Shown piece after piece: positions 27,901 to 42,900 of a DNA stretch of 64,000 bases. Within the stretch, counting starts at the first letter, position 1, and each line of letters starts with the position of its first letter. This DNA comes from Antedon mediterranea (taxonomy: Eukaryota > Echinodermata > Crinoidea > Comatulida > Antedonidae). Under the pieces are notes generated by a model that was not told the origin of the DNA, did not search any database, and worked only from the letters and a program-made list of their open reading frames with translations. The stretch lies in NCBI RefSeq assembly GCF_964355755.1, contig NC_092674.1:10113001-10177000 (forward strand), read 5' to 3'. The position numbers and the translations under genes were made by a program.

Positions 27901-30900
27901 TTTTTTTGCGCTGTTGAATTACAATGAATTAACAATGAATGAAAAATTGATTCTCTGTAATTAATTCCCACTGTTCAGTACATGAATGATATTATTCAGC
28001 AGTCAGATTGTCACTTATGTGTGCCATCAAATCCCTCGATAATAAGCTGTCAACAATGAAAGTACTTAAAAACAACGTAGTCTTCGATTATCTATTACCC
28101 AGTCACCGTTATTCTGCAGTTGTCATTAATACAAATTCATGGCATGCTACCAGAAAGATTAATACTGTATTTTGTACATTTTCAGCTTTTTATGTTTAGC
28201 TAAAGTTTTAGTTCTGTGTGCTCCATAGGATTTATCTCCTGTCATATTCATTCAGTCGTGTTTAGTACTACTGTATATAGACTGGAATTTCAATAGATTG
28301 CAGTTCTCAGAGATTGTTTGTGGTTGATTTTTTTATTAGCTTCTGGATTAATAAATTTGCATATTAAATATAAAGTTGATTCATTCATTCATTAAATGAT
28401 TATAATTGGAAACATAAATTGTTGAATGAATGGTTGAATAACTTTGGATTGACTGATTGATTGTTTAATGATTAATTGAATAACTTTAGATTGATTATTT
28501 AATGATTGATTGAATAACTTTTTGGATTGATTATTAATGATTGATTGAATAACGTTGGATTGAATGTTTAATGATTTATTGAATAACTTTGGAATGACTG
28601 TTTTATGATGGATTTTGGATTGATTGTTTGATGATTGATTAAATAACTTTGAAATGATTGTTTAATGATTGCCTGAATAACTTTGGATTGAATGATTAAT
28701 GATAGATTAAATAGCTTTGGATTGATTATTTGAGAATTGATTAAATATCTTTGAAATGATTGTTTAATGATATCTTGAATAACTTTGGATTGAATGTTAA
28801 TGATTAAATAAATAACTTAGGAATGAGTGTTTAATGATTGATTTAATACGTTTGGATTGATTGTTTGATGATTGATCAAATAACTTTGGATTGAATGTTT
28901 AATGATTGAATAACTTTGGAACGATTGACTAAATAAATTTGGAATGATTGTTTAATGATTGATTGAATAACTTTGGATTGAATATTTAATTATTGATTGA
29001 ATAATTTGGATTAACTATTTAATGATTGAATAACTTTGGATTGAATGTTCAATGATTGATTGAATAACTTTGGAACGATTAGTTAAATAAATTTGAAATG
29101 ATTCTTTAATGATTGATTGAATAACTTTGGATTGATTATTTAATGATTGATTGAATAATTTGGATTGACTATTTAATGATTGAATAACTTTGGATTGAAT
29201 ATTTAATGATTGATTGAATAATTTGGATTGACTATTTAATGATTGAATGTGTGTGCATCTACATGTAGTAAGTAAGTAAGTAAGTAAAGCTTAATTTCTT
29301 TTTTTTTATATTCAACCTTTTAAAATCCCAAAATAGAAATGCATAAGGCAGGAATATTAATATTAATAAAAACAATCAGTAATATGATATATAGTATCCT
29401 TATTGATTTTAGCTCTTTGAATAAACCCATTTGATAGCATAGCCTCAATATATACTGTAATTAAACTTATTTTGAAAGGGCTTTAAAACTTTAAAGTGTG
29501 TTGCTATTTTAGTAGACAATGGGGTGACTACTTATTTTTGTTTATATTCAACATCTAGAAATAGCTTCTCTTTAGAGATAGGCAGTTGGATTTAAAACCA
29601 TGGCCTAGTTTCTCGACCAAATTAAATGTAATCCCTGTGTTATTTTTACTCTTGTTTTTTCTTTTCCCCACTGAGCCAGTTACATCAGTCTTTTACCCGG
29701 CATGGTTTTACCATCTTTTCCCGTAGGAATCGTACATTGCACTTTAGCAATCAACAATACAAAATATTATTTGATGAACAGAACATAAAATATTAATAAG
29801 AAATGTTAAAGGTTACATGAATGTTATTGATATCAAATTGATATTTTATCTGACCCAGTTCACATATTTCCAAATTAAAAATTTGTTTATTGTTCAATTT
29901 ATAAAATAGCTATAGATATTGTATGTATCAATTTCTTATGATCATTTGTTTATTGTTTAGGGATTCTTCAACTTTTTATTATAAACAATTTATAATTTTA
30001 TTTCATATGCTTCCAACAGCGAGTAACTCGCCAATTACAGGATGGATAAACTATTTTATATTATTTATCATGCTTTATAAAACTATGTCTGATTTGAGGC
30101 TTATGGGGTAGAGTTGAAAGAGTTTTGAGTTAAAAACCGTTTTGAGATAACAGGTTTCTAAAATGTGTATGGTAGTCTATTTCCCCTTTCTGATTGGCTA
30201 GCAAAACTTTTTACACACACCATGATGTCAACACTGGGGTTTTGTTATGGTGTGTGTGTGTGTGTGCATAATTGTCTTAATGTTGAGGGATTTTTGTCAT
30301 AATTTCTAGAGCTTTTCTAGGCAATTTGTTCAACCATAACTTTCCCAATGATTAACATTTAAAATGGAAGTTCTGTCATCACAGATAGCATGCAGCCGTG
30401 TGCATTTGGCCAGCTTCAAATAAATGATGTATTACAAAGAAGTATTCGTTATTTTTCTGTTATGCGCTGCTTGTATTCTTAACTCTAGACGCAAGACGTA
30501 ACAGTTCCGGAGTCCATTTTAGATGTTGTAACATGTTAACATTCTTTATTAAAAGCTAACTTTAACCCATGCGTAAGAAAATTGTAATTTTTCCCTACTT
30601 GAAAATTGTAATTTTTCCCTACTTTTAAATTCTTTCGATTTTCTCAATCAAAGTTCAAAGGACATAAAATGATTGATGAATGAATTGATGATGAACTTAT
30701 TGTGTCAATCTTCCCTCATAATCAAAGTTATCCATGTGATAAATCATCGGCTTGTTCTATTTTCAAAGATTATTTGAATTATCGTAATCGATTGTGGTTA
30801 ATCTAATGTTGATGTTTTCTATATCTTTTTAGTCTAGTATGAAAGTCACAATACTGCTGATGTTTAACAATTCTGTGTTAGCAAATTCAATTCGCCTTTA

Positions 30901-33900
30901 TTTTAGATTCTTGTAGGGAAGTAATTCAAAATCAATACATAGCCATAATTATTTGTAAATTAGATTAAAATGAATACCAAGTAGCAGACAATGTATTTTG
31001 CTTCATCTGTAATTTTCTAAATTTGTGGAGTTTTTTCTGAAAGATTTGAAAATTAAAGATAAGTGAGTCTGAAAATTTGGCTATGGCCCTGAGTATAATG
31101 ATTTATACTATTTATTGAAAATGTTCAATTTGTATAATTTCTCTCTCGTTTGCTCTATAGAATGATAAATATAGTAAATGGTCTTTCCTAAAATTAGACT
31201 CCCTTGACTCCTGAAAATGTACTTGGTATCTGGAAAATCTGTTTTGTAGTATGCTATTCTTTTGAGTAAGAATGGTTGTTCAGTACATGAATTATGTCTG
31301 TAAAATTAAAAAACACATGTATTTATAAATCAAGAAAAAACTCTACCAGATAGCTCGTTCGAGACTTTCAGTCAAATTAGTAGTGTGTCGGCTTTTGTTA
31401 TGCTAATGAGCCAGACAATTCTAATCTGCATATGTTCAAAATTGCTTGACGTGTTGGAAGTCTTGTTTTAATTGGGACACAGACACCATAACTAAAATCT
31501 TGGTTCCCGAAATGGTCCTTCGAGAGAAAACTGTATTTGAATTTAAATTGAAGAGTATATATTTTGATTTCTGTTTACATTAAAGTTTGTTTTTTTTTAA
31601 CAGATCCTGCACTCAAAAGACCCAAGAAAGGTGGCAGTATTTTACGAAGTAAACAGAAAAACACAAATTTAATAGATTTACTAAAGTCCAAAGAATCCAA
31701 CAAAGATGGAAAAGGTAAAGAATAACATTAAAAATAGATTGATGTGGTACAAAACCGGAGAGTTATTTACACCATGAACCATCCTGAGGTGTAAATGTAC
31801 TTAAAGATGGATTGTAATTATTTTTCAGGATTTAGAAATATAAAATACAGCACAATTGTTAATTTCAGATTCACTGTCTGGGTTAATGTTTGGAATTTCC
31901 CTAGAGAAATGTATTTCACATGACGACCAGTTACGGAAATACCGATCATCACGGTTGAGAGAACGACGTGAAAGTCTTGATCTTGCACATACTATCTCAG
32001 TTCGACCAACACCTCGACAGTTGAAAAGTGTTAAGAAGGTAAATTCGGAATAATCAATCAAAAAGCTTTACATGTTTTACATACTGTTGATAAATTTATA
32101 TTCATGGCAAACACAAACGTGTGCATTTAAGTATGAATGTGAATTTTAAAATTATATTTAAGGCCTCTGGGGATGAATATTGATCATGCTTCAGCAAGAA
32201 ATAGAAGTTTTTATTGCCCAGACGGGTGGATTAAGTCAATATTTGGCTGTTAAGTCATTCATCTGTAACCATTCGACATTACTTCAATTTAACATAACTA
32301 AGTCTATTTTATTGCTTGATTTTGAATATCACGTGACATGCATATCCTCTCCTAATTGAACGATTATAAACATAGAATTCTGTACGACATGCTAGGCTGA
32401 ATGATACGCCATGGAAAACCAACCTGTGTTGTTTGCTTAGCTGCTCTACCAAATTCTGAGCACAATATTTTTCAATGGGCCTAGTCTTGTTCATTTGATT
32501 CAATCAAAGCAACAAATTGAATTGAATAAAAGCTAAAAACTAAATTAGCTATGACTTTAAAACTAATTCATTTAAAAGTTTTTCCTTGCACTTTAGTACG
32601 ATTCCAAGATGCTATTTCATCTTCATAGCATTATTTTTCTTTTTTATAATAAATATTTAAAATACTAATAAATTACTTAAAGATGAAATGTCTTCCTATA
32701 CAATAGGGAATTGTTGTGCAACAATAAATGTTCAGTGTTCGCACATGAATATAAATAATCCATTTGTAGAAGTAAAACTACATTAATGGTAAAATCCATC
32801 ACAAGTAGAAAATTAAAACAATAGCTAAAGCATAGAAAAGCAAATATGTGGGTTTGAATTTGCTATATATCGATGGGGGAGAAAATGTAACAATTTAGGG
32901 GTGTAGAAAGATACAGAGGTATAAAAATATGTGTGTGTGAGAGACATTATAAGATAAGGGCAGTTAAGACCAAGCAAAGAAAAAACATTTTATAGATTCC
33001 AAAAAAAAACATTTAACCCTCGACCTAATGGTAATTATCTCATCATCCTAGAAGCCATTGAAAATTAGTTGGTATGCTTGGAAGAAAAAATTGCGTGACT
33101 GAGCAACATATTGATATGGAAGTTGCATCCTGACCGGATTGCAACTGCCAAGCCAATATGTCTCAAAAAAATACACTAGAAAATCTTGATTTTGTGACTT
33201 TGGTATACTGCAAAGGCTTTGTAAAATATGTTTGCTTGGAAGACATAAATAGAAGACATAGTACGGCTTTACCACGTTGAAACACCGGTTCTCGTCAGAT
33301 CACCGAAGTTAAGCGACGTTGGGCCTGGTTAGAGCTTGGATGGGAGACCATCTGGGAATAACGGGTGCTGTATACGGAGCTGGGGTCCCGTTAGGCATTT
33401 GAAATCAGCACTGCTGACTCTTATAGCAGCCCCTGCATCTAGTATCTGCCTCAGATCTCTGGTCAAGGTGGGCACTGGACGAGAGAAGCCCTTGATCAAT
33501 GTTAGGACCAATCAAGGTGCTTTAAACAGTCCTGGCTTTGTTTGTATCAAACCTGTTAGTGGCGGTAATTATCACTGTTGGTTTCGATTAAATAAAATAA
33601 AAAAAATAAATAAATAAATAAAAAAATAAATAAAAAAAAAAATAAAATAAAATATGTCTGCTTGGAAGAAAAAATTATATGTGACTGAGCGACATATTGG
33701 CATGGAAGTCGCATCCTAACCGGATTGCAACTGCCAAGTCAATATGTCTCAATAAAATACACTAGAAAATCTTGATTTTGTGACTTTGGTATACTGTGAA
33801 GGCTTTGTATTTGTGTAATATATTATACAAATGCTTTTGAGACTATGTTCTCCTACCGCTGCAGGAAAAAAGGCCTGTCGGTTTATCATAGTAAACTAGT

Positions 33901-36900
33901 CAGGAAATGCAAGGCTGTGTAAATGTTTTTGCCTTTCAAACATCTGAAGTGATTCCAATTTTATATTCCGTGAACTTTGCAAATAAGTATATATATGTCA
34001 ACAGATTCCAAGCTAATCTAATCAGAAAAATTAATTATGCAACTTGCATCCTTTCAACTTTTTGGAAAACCGCATTTACAATTTACATGTACGAGAATGC
34101 ATTTTCAATTAATTACACAATATTATACATTAAATTTTATGGTACACACAGACTTTGCTTTAATTAATTTATACATGAATTATACCCAGGGGTACGCCTA
34201 CGGCATTCCCAATATCTGCAATACCATAGTTTACATACTGTCGTCCGCACTTAGGAATGTTAAAGCTGTTTATATTATGTGACTGGCGATGTTGAAATAT
34301 ATTGTGTTGATGCATTCACAAAGATTTTGTTTGTCAAAACTACTACACAACTGTTGTAAGTGGTTGAAAGTGTTGACAGTGAAAAGAAACCTAATTTAGT
34401 TTAAATTTAGAATTCTAGTTCCAGATAAAATGAATGTAGAACAGACAGATGTGAAATTCACTTAACTGAGAGTCAAATTTACAATCAAGTTATTTTTATA
34501 GTTACTAGAATTAAGTTGATTGATTTTTTTTTTGAATGATGTTAAATTCATAGAACTAAGTAATGTATAGTATAAAAACATAGTCAAAGTAATTAAATAA
34601 ATAAAAATTGAACACAAATTCTCTCTGATTAAAGATTTTGGCATGCTCCTCTCAAAATAAGAATCACAGGTCAAAAAGAGATGTACAGTATTGCAACTAA
34701 AGAAAGTGCAATTTTTGAAATAAACAAAATTAAAAGGTAGCTTTGAAAAAGAAAACAAAATAAATCTAATATTAACACATTGACTGCCAAGGCATTTTCC
34801 GTAATTTCTGTCCCAGTGCCAAGTCCCGTTTACATATTAAATTACAGTTTGAAAGTGTAACATCTGGTCACAGACTATCATGATGTCATTCAAAATACGA
34901 TGGCGGGAAAAACCGTTGAGACGTATAAATACGTCACTGGCAATGGTCCAACAATTTTATTGACTTTGCCAGGAACGTAAATATACGTCGGGGATTTTCC
35001 GCGCTAAAATCGGTCAAACCTATCATCGAGAGATAAAAACAGTAAACCACACTGAATCATTTCATCCTTTATTATTTTTATTTACTATTAGCGCAATTTA
35101 TGACATGTTTGAGATGATTATATTGAGTGTGAGGGCGCCATCGTATCAACCATATTCAATGCATGAGGGAATAAACACAAACAAACATATGACATTTATT
35201 TTTAGATTATCGTTTACGTACATCATTCATAAACTGCCATGCGATAATTCCTGTTCCAATCACCACTGCCAGCGATTCTACATACAATACAAAAGTGCTA
35301 CGATTTTGACGTAGTATTACGTCTTGGCAAGTAGCGACACGCAATTTTTGACGTATAAATACGCCGTGGCAGTGAACGTGTTAAACGATTGAAACAAATT
35401 ACTGAGAATAATTTGAGATAAAGCTTATCAATATAATTGCCTTTGTAACTGGAATTTATTCTCTGATTTCTAGGGAGTAAACTTTAATCCAAGTGCTGAC
35501 AAAACATCATTGTTAGATGCCCTGTCATTGTCAACTGCTGGCAGCGTGACACACAGACGAGAAAGACGGAAAAGCCTCAACCCACGCGAACCACAGGTTC
35601 CGCAAGTTGTAATGGGCTGTATCCGACATCTGGAAAAATATGGAATGAGAACAGTTGGGATATTTCGAGTTGGAGCATCCAAGAAACGAACAAGACAGGT
35701 ATTATATCTTTTTATCAAATTAAATTTGGTGGGTTGCATTGTAGGAAAAACTGCAGCATATTTTCAATTGTAAACAATTAAGGAATTTTACATTACAAGT
35801 TAAACAATCATGTACACTTATATTGAATATTGAAATTTATACCACATGTCTACTATAAGCAAAGCATTATAAATTTTGTCTGAATCTCAAAGCCAATGCA
35901 AAAGAACTATCAAAAGCTTTCAGGAAATATTGTAATCATTTATAATTAAATATGAATGATTTATAGTCCATACAGATTTTTAAATTATCATCCCCTTTAA
36001 AAATGTTGGCATAATTGCATTTCTGTGATTTAATGTCTATGAAATAATGTGACAATATTTTAAGAGATGGGTTTTGTAGTGACGTAGCTTGCTGTCGTCT
36101 TCAGAAAATGATAAACTAGTTATGATACGATCGTTCACCTTTCTCCTCTTCTGTCTGCCAGTTGGATATTAGGATTACTAAGTTAAGAGCAAGCTGTATT
36201 CATATGAAGTGCCATTCATATTCTTTTCATAATGATACCAGTATAATCTTTATCACGATAAGAAAAAGTCATTTTTTAAATGACAAACTTGCAGAGCCTA
36301 AAAATTCGCAGACAACAGTCCTCTACAGTAGTTCAGTACATACATAAATACTATATTTGTTTTTATCAGCAAGGTTCAGACAACAAGAGGCGAAACAAAC
36401 CACAGACACTGGTTCGGTGCAAAGATACAAACATTTTAATATCAATTAAGAGGAGTATATCTATCTCAAGAATTCAACTTTTCCAATACGACAAATATAA
36501 TAATAATAATAACAGGATTTTTATAGCGCACATACAACTCAAGAGTGCTCAAGGCGCATTAAAAAAAATAAAACAAATCATACAAATGCCCAACAAATAA
36601 AATGCAATTTCTTTGGAGGGTCCCCATCCGTTCTCGTTCTGTCGCGGTCCCGGACCCCTACCTAGGTGACCAAACAAAGGAACAGGATACACATTTGCCT
36701 TGCCACAGACGACCAGGTGCTCAGAGACAACAACCAAGACAGAGGCACCCCCAAAGATAATGCTGGTCAGGAAAAAGTATACTATACAATTCTAGAACTT
36801 TAAAGGGGGATTCTGGGTTTAAAATTGCTTTTAAATATCGTTTATTTATTAAATAAAAAATATTATAACAATATAGACATGTCAGAATGAAGAAGTAATA

Positions 36901-39900
36901 ACGAGAAATTAAAAAAATTAAATTTCATATACATTTTAGGGTAAATTCATGGAAAGTCTGTTTTTCAGCAGCTTAGGGAAGCTCATTAATATTCATGAGA
37001 TATTCACAAAATCACGTCATCAGTGGATTCCAAACTCGCGACGTCAAGCTTGTACGTTGTGTTCTCTCTCCTCTGTCAAACGACGACCACCCGATCATTG
37101 TGAAATACATTTTTTGTAGATTTGCTAAGAAGCTAGGCCTAAAGTGTAATAATAACAGTAGCATATATTTATTTGACATTTAATGAAATACAAAATTTAG
37201 TACAGATTACGGAGTCATAAATTATACTATTTTTATACCTCGAATTAATAGTAACAGATCGTATATCGGCTTCACGTACTAGGCTAGGCCTAGACTAAAT
37301 CATTTTATTCATGCCGGGGTGAGAGCCATTTCTGACTAGGGATTCCATGCCACGATGGCCATCATTCATGGGCCTAGCTAGCCTATTACTAAACTATTGG
37401 CCCATAAATAACAAAACTCAGTGGATTCCAAACCCATCCTATCAACCAAACTCCTAAACAATCTAAACCTAAAACGTTCTACAAAAATCGGCTGTAAATA
37501 TTGAGGCAAAACAAGGTCCGATCGCCGTCCGCACGTATGGTCTAATAAGTAGGCCTAGTTTACTCTCCAAAAAATCGTATACTGCATCAAGCAAGTAGAC
37601 CGGTAGTAGGAAGGAGACCTAGCCTAGCCTAGCCGATCCGGCCCAGTTAAAAATTGAGCTAGCTAGTGTAGTAGTAGACCCTATGCGAATTGATACTACC
37701 AGGCCTTTTACTATAGGCTACACTTGTTAAAATTAGCAATACTGTACTTATGTTTACAAATATTCCAACTCTCTCATTCGAGCTATATTATCTATACCAT
37801 TCCGGTAGGTTGAGTCGACCTTCAATCAAATACTGTACATCGTTCATGTTGTGATATAGACGGGGTATACTCGACCCGACCAGTTTGGTATTGTATACTG
37901 TATCTGCTTATCACGTGACGATGCCAGGCATGGGCAGAGAGAGCACGTGTATCGTCGTCTCGCTCTCCTCGCTCAGCAGGAATGTATACGTTACGCTTCA
38001 TTGATTTTGAAGGCTTTCCCTAAGTCAGTGCGAAAATCGGCAAACGTAAAGTGCAAACTTATCTAATTTTTCACTGTTTTGATGGATTTTCATAGAAAAT
38101 TGATTTTATAAATGGGAAGACCGACTAAAATTACATCAGATAAGTATAATTTTACAAAAGTAATTGATATGGTTATTGATAACGAGTCGTCGGAAGATTG
38201 ACCATTTCACGAATTTCGTATTCTGTAACCACAGTGTGATTTTGCCGTAGCTGCACTTGTAATCTGGCCTCATTTCACAGCCTTCGTTCTGCTTCACTGG
38301 GCGCTTATATAAATTGAAACTTTTACCGTTCAAGAGACAAACAAATATATTTTACATTTTTTACTATTCATTTTAAACCCGGAACCCCCCTTTAAGAAAC
38401 CTCATGATTTCCATATGCCTTAATGAATAAATGTGTTTTTAATAATTTTTTAAAAGTATCAACAGTTTTGCAAAATCTGATAGAGCTCGGTAGAGCATTC
38501 CATAGACGAGGAGCAGTAACGGTGAAAGCTCTGTCTCCCCATGAGTGGTGAGACTTAGGTTGATGTAGAAGCAGCGTATCACTAGAACGCAGATTCCGTC
38601 TGGGAACATACAGCCTATAGGCTGTCAGAAATATATTCAGGAGCCATGCCATTAATAGACTTAAAAACAAAGAGTAATATTTTAAAAACAATGCGGTACC
38701 TAACAGGAAGCCAATGCAAAGTTTCCAAGGTATTTGATATGTGTGCATATCTTGGTAGTTTTTTAACAACTCGTGCCGCTGTATTTTGAATCAGCTGAAG
38801 CCTGTGGAGTTGTTTTTGTGGTAGCCCATATAGCAATGAGTTTCCCATATCCAGTCGTGAAGTGACAAAAGCATGAACAAGTTGTTTAGCTGCTGCCTCA
38901 TTAATAAACTTTCGAACCCTTCGGATGTTTCGTAAGTGAAAAGACGACGTAGAAATAGTTTTTGAGATATGAGAAATCATAGTCATACCCGCATCCATTT
39001 CAACCCCTAGATTTCTAACCTGCCTAGCCGGGTCTATTTGGGTTTCACCAATGTAAATAAAACTTGGTGGCAGTTTTTCCAACTGCAGCTTTGATCCAAA
39101 GAGAATATATTCTGTTTTTTCATCATTTAATTTAAGAAAGTTGTTTTTCATCCAGACACGCAATTCATGGATACAATGTTGGAGCAGTTCCAAAGAAATG
39201 TCAATGTGTGTCATTGTAGGTTTAAAAGAAATATAAATCTGAGTATCATCAGCGTAAACATGATAGTACAGATTTTTACTAATGATATCCCGTATTGGGT
39301 GTAAATAAATTGTGAACCATTGCGGCCCAAGAACAGATCCTTGTGGTACCGAAAAGTTTAAAAAAGAAGCTTTTGAGATAGCATCACCAATACATACGTG
39401 TTGAGGCCTTTTTTCCAAATATGACCGACACCAATCAAGTGCATTTCCTTCAATACCAATATACGTACTGAGTCTATTTAACAACACAGAATGATCAACC
39501 GTATCAAATGCTGCACTTAAGTCTAATAATACTAGAGCAGTTAGCTTTCCATCATCCATCCCACGTAGGATATCGTTATTTACACGAAGTAATGCAGTTT
39601 CAGTACTATGATGCACTTTATAGGCAGATTGATACGGATCAAGTAGACTATGGTTTTGTACATGCGACAATATCCGTTTAGAAACAAACTTCTCAATTAT
39701 TTTTCCTAAAAACTAAGATTCGAGATAGGTCTGTAGTTTTTCAGAATCTCGGGATCTAGACCTAATTTTTTCAATGTGGGTCGAACATGAGTGACTTTAA
39801 GAGACTCTGGGAAACAACCACTTTCAAGAGACTTATTTACAATATGTGTGATTAATGGAATAAATGCAGAAGTACATTTCTTTATCAGTAAAGTTGGTAC

Positions 39901-42900
39901 CGGGTCAAGTGCACACGATTTTGAGGGAGAATTTTTTACAATATTTAGAATTTCCTCCTCACTTGCAGGTTCAAACTGAGAAAGCTGTATGGACCTAGTT
40001 AAATCATAAGATTTATTTATATTTATACATTTATCAGAAGCAGTTGTAACTTCTGCAGTATTTTCATTTTCTAGTGAATCACGAATTGATTTAATTTTAT
40101 TTATAAAAAATACAGAAAATCTTTCAGCAAGAGCTTCATCTGAGACAGACGAAGGAAGGACTGATGACTTGGAACGATGTAAAAGTTTATTTACTAAATC
40201 AAAAAGTTTCTTTTGATCACCTGTGCAGTCACTAACCAGACTAGAGTAATACCGCGTCTTGGCCTTTTCAATCAGTCCATTTACAATACATCTTTGTCAT
40301 AGTATTCCTGTCTATCCTTAAGAAGCTTTGATTTCATCCACTTACGTTCAAGTTGACGACGTAATTTCCTTTCAGATCGAATTTCATCTGTATACCACGG
40401 TTTAGCTTCCTTTTGCCTAATTGTTTTTTTCTGAACTGGCGCATGTAAATCAAGTACAGCTCTGAGATGAGAATAGTTTTCTACACTATCTTCAAGAATC
40501 ACACTTACATCGGTTATATTAGACACACACGCTTGAATGTCATTTTGGAATTTCTCAATATCAATTTGTTTTAGGTTGCGACTTTTCCTTACAGTTTTAC
40601 GGGTTGTGGGCCGTTTAAGATCAAACTTGCAAAATATGGCAAAATGATCTGACAGGCCAGGATGTATTTCAGTGTATTATATTGCTACATACCATTTTAA
40701 TTTCTTTTTTACTGTGTAACAGACACTGCTGTTTATGTTTCTTTTCTTATTCTGACGAACTTGTCAATCTTTTCAGTTTCTTCTAGTAAACTAGTTTTTC
40801 AACAGCATTTAGTATAATTGTTTTAGTACAGTTTATAAATGATTAATATTCTTTCACACATATGTAATTTTGTCTATCAGAAATATGCATAATTAATATT
40901 TTATAAAGTGTGAATGTTCATCACACATCACAAATTCTTTAATAGCAAACATAGGCTGATCGCCAAGAAGAAGCTGAACTAAAATTAAAAGGGATTGTGA
41001 AACATGTACAGTAGTATTCCAATTTATTCAAAATCAACAAAACTACAGAAAGGAAATGTTATAAAGTAGACCCTGGGATACCACAATTAAGGGGACACTT
41101 TGTTGCAACTGGATCTACCATAAAAGCAGATAAACTACTGTACTTGGAAACAATTGTAGAGAAAGAAGTTTAGTATAATAGTTTATTATTTATCTAATTA
41201 TCTAGTTTTTTAGCTTAAAGAGTCTCAATGTAAGTGCTGAAGAAGAATCAAATAAAAGTCAGAGGAAACTTCCTCTTAAAAATAATTAATAGATCTTTTT
41301 CATGTGAACTTATAAACCATGTTTCAGCGAATTAAAGATTGATATTAATAATAATTGACCTTTTTCAGTGTGTATTTGGCATTTTAGAATGTCCATGACA
41401 TTAAAGTGCATTTTAGAAGTCACTTTTTATTATTTCAAAAGGCAAATAACTACATATTTTGACCTTATGCCATTTTAATACTCAGTTCAATTTCTTTTCC
41501 CTTCCTTAGTTAATTATTAAGCCTCTATGTATAATGTGTACAGTGCCAGTAATACATTGATATAAACTTGTAAATGTTGCTTGGTATTTAAAGGGTAAAG
41601 AGTTTAGAATTTGTAATGTTTAATATAAATAAAATCAATGTGGAAACAAGGGTACAGTAAGTGGAAAACTCTTCAACCTCCCTACGTTGGCAAAAAAAAA
41701 TCAGAAAAAAGTTCCATGAAAAGATATAACTTCAAAAAAGCTTCTTGACTATTAAATGGAAGAAACCTTCTAATACCAAACTGGTCTCAGAAATGCAGTA
41801 CAGAACAATAAAAACCAGGCCAATTCTCTATGCTAAAATTAAGTTGATGATGGAATGATAACAAATATGCTCATTTTGATTTGTTAAGTAAAGAAATATT
41901 AAAATAAATAGTACACAAAAACAGCAAAATGTACACAACAGAGGGTGAGCTATTAAATTTTAATGAGCTTATAACATTTAACAAATATACTGATTATATT
42001 TGATAAAAGCTACATTATGATAACTTTCAATTGTTGCAAGCAAAATAATTATGGCATTTTGCAAACAAACCACGTGTGGAATTATTAAACATTTAGAGAA
42101 ATCATTTTCAAAACCACTATGTGAAAATCAAAATGTTATTGATTAATTATTTACACATAAAGCTATATGCTGCTACAGGAAATTGCAATTTGGTGGGATA
42201 TATGAATTATACATGAAATGAGATACATTACAATTTTAGTACTGTACTGTATTAAAGATTAAATTTACATTATATATGTATGCATCAGTAATTCAATCTT
42301 AATTTTGATTAAAATTTAGTTGAGGTAACAGAAAATGTGTTGATTTTCTTTAATTATTTTTGTTGAATGTGTTCAAATACAGCAAGATTTGTGAAATCTT
42401 TTCCAGGTATACATTTCTGAGTAGAACTTACTTGCTTGTGAGACAGGTTTCAATGCTTCAAACTTTAATCATCTTGTAGTGTGCCATCAATTGGTTGTAC
42501 CACCAGACTATCAGACCAACTTTTTACCACCGTGTATACTTTTCTTTATGTGTTTGTTTTCTGGAAAATAAATGAATGAATATAAATAGTTGGTGACAGT
42601 TCAAATGTTCTGTACATGATTTTGTCTTTTTCAAGACTCTTATTTGTCTCTTGAAGTTTTGTTTCCTTGCCTAATATAACAATGATTTAATCCATGATAT
42701 GTTGAATTAAATCTATTCGTCCGTTTAATTTATGTGTGGATCTTTAAATCTTGGTTAAAACATGGAAGAATTATTGTATTTTCCAACTATCTTTCTTGGG
42801 TAAAATTAGATATAGAAGATAAGGTATACCATAGCATACCTTGTAGAAATGTCTTTCTCATGGAGAATTTTATTTCATTAAGTTTCAAGACAACGGCAAA

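Larger units (their letters stand above)
17769..31603. other. Intron 2 of the ARHGAP6-like gene (13.8 kb)
   Basis: No exon recognised. It contains a diverged SINE (about 17800-17960), the TA-flanked MITE, a TTAA-flanked MITE, a foldback at about 23.7 kb, possible hAT remnants (25684-26310) and an AT minisatellite (28373-29250). Confidence 0.6.
32039..35473. other. Intron 4 of the ARHGAP6-like gene (3.4 kb)
   Basis: Holds a duplicated 150-bp segment, the 5S-derived SINE between its copies, and a piggyBac-like MITE near the 3' end. Nothing coding was recognised. Confidence 0.6.

Noticed and set aside
33262-33374. Functional 5S rRNA gene
   Set aside because: About a dozen changes from animal 5S, a missing T-run terminator and a SINE body indicate a 5S-derived retroposon.
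33336-33617. 93-codon open frame
   Set aside because: It reads through the 5S-derived SINE body into its A-rich tail; no protein similarity recognised.
35470-35739. 89-codon antisense frame
   Set aside because: Shadow of ARHGAP6 exon 5, whose plus-strand reading carries the arginine-finger motif.
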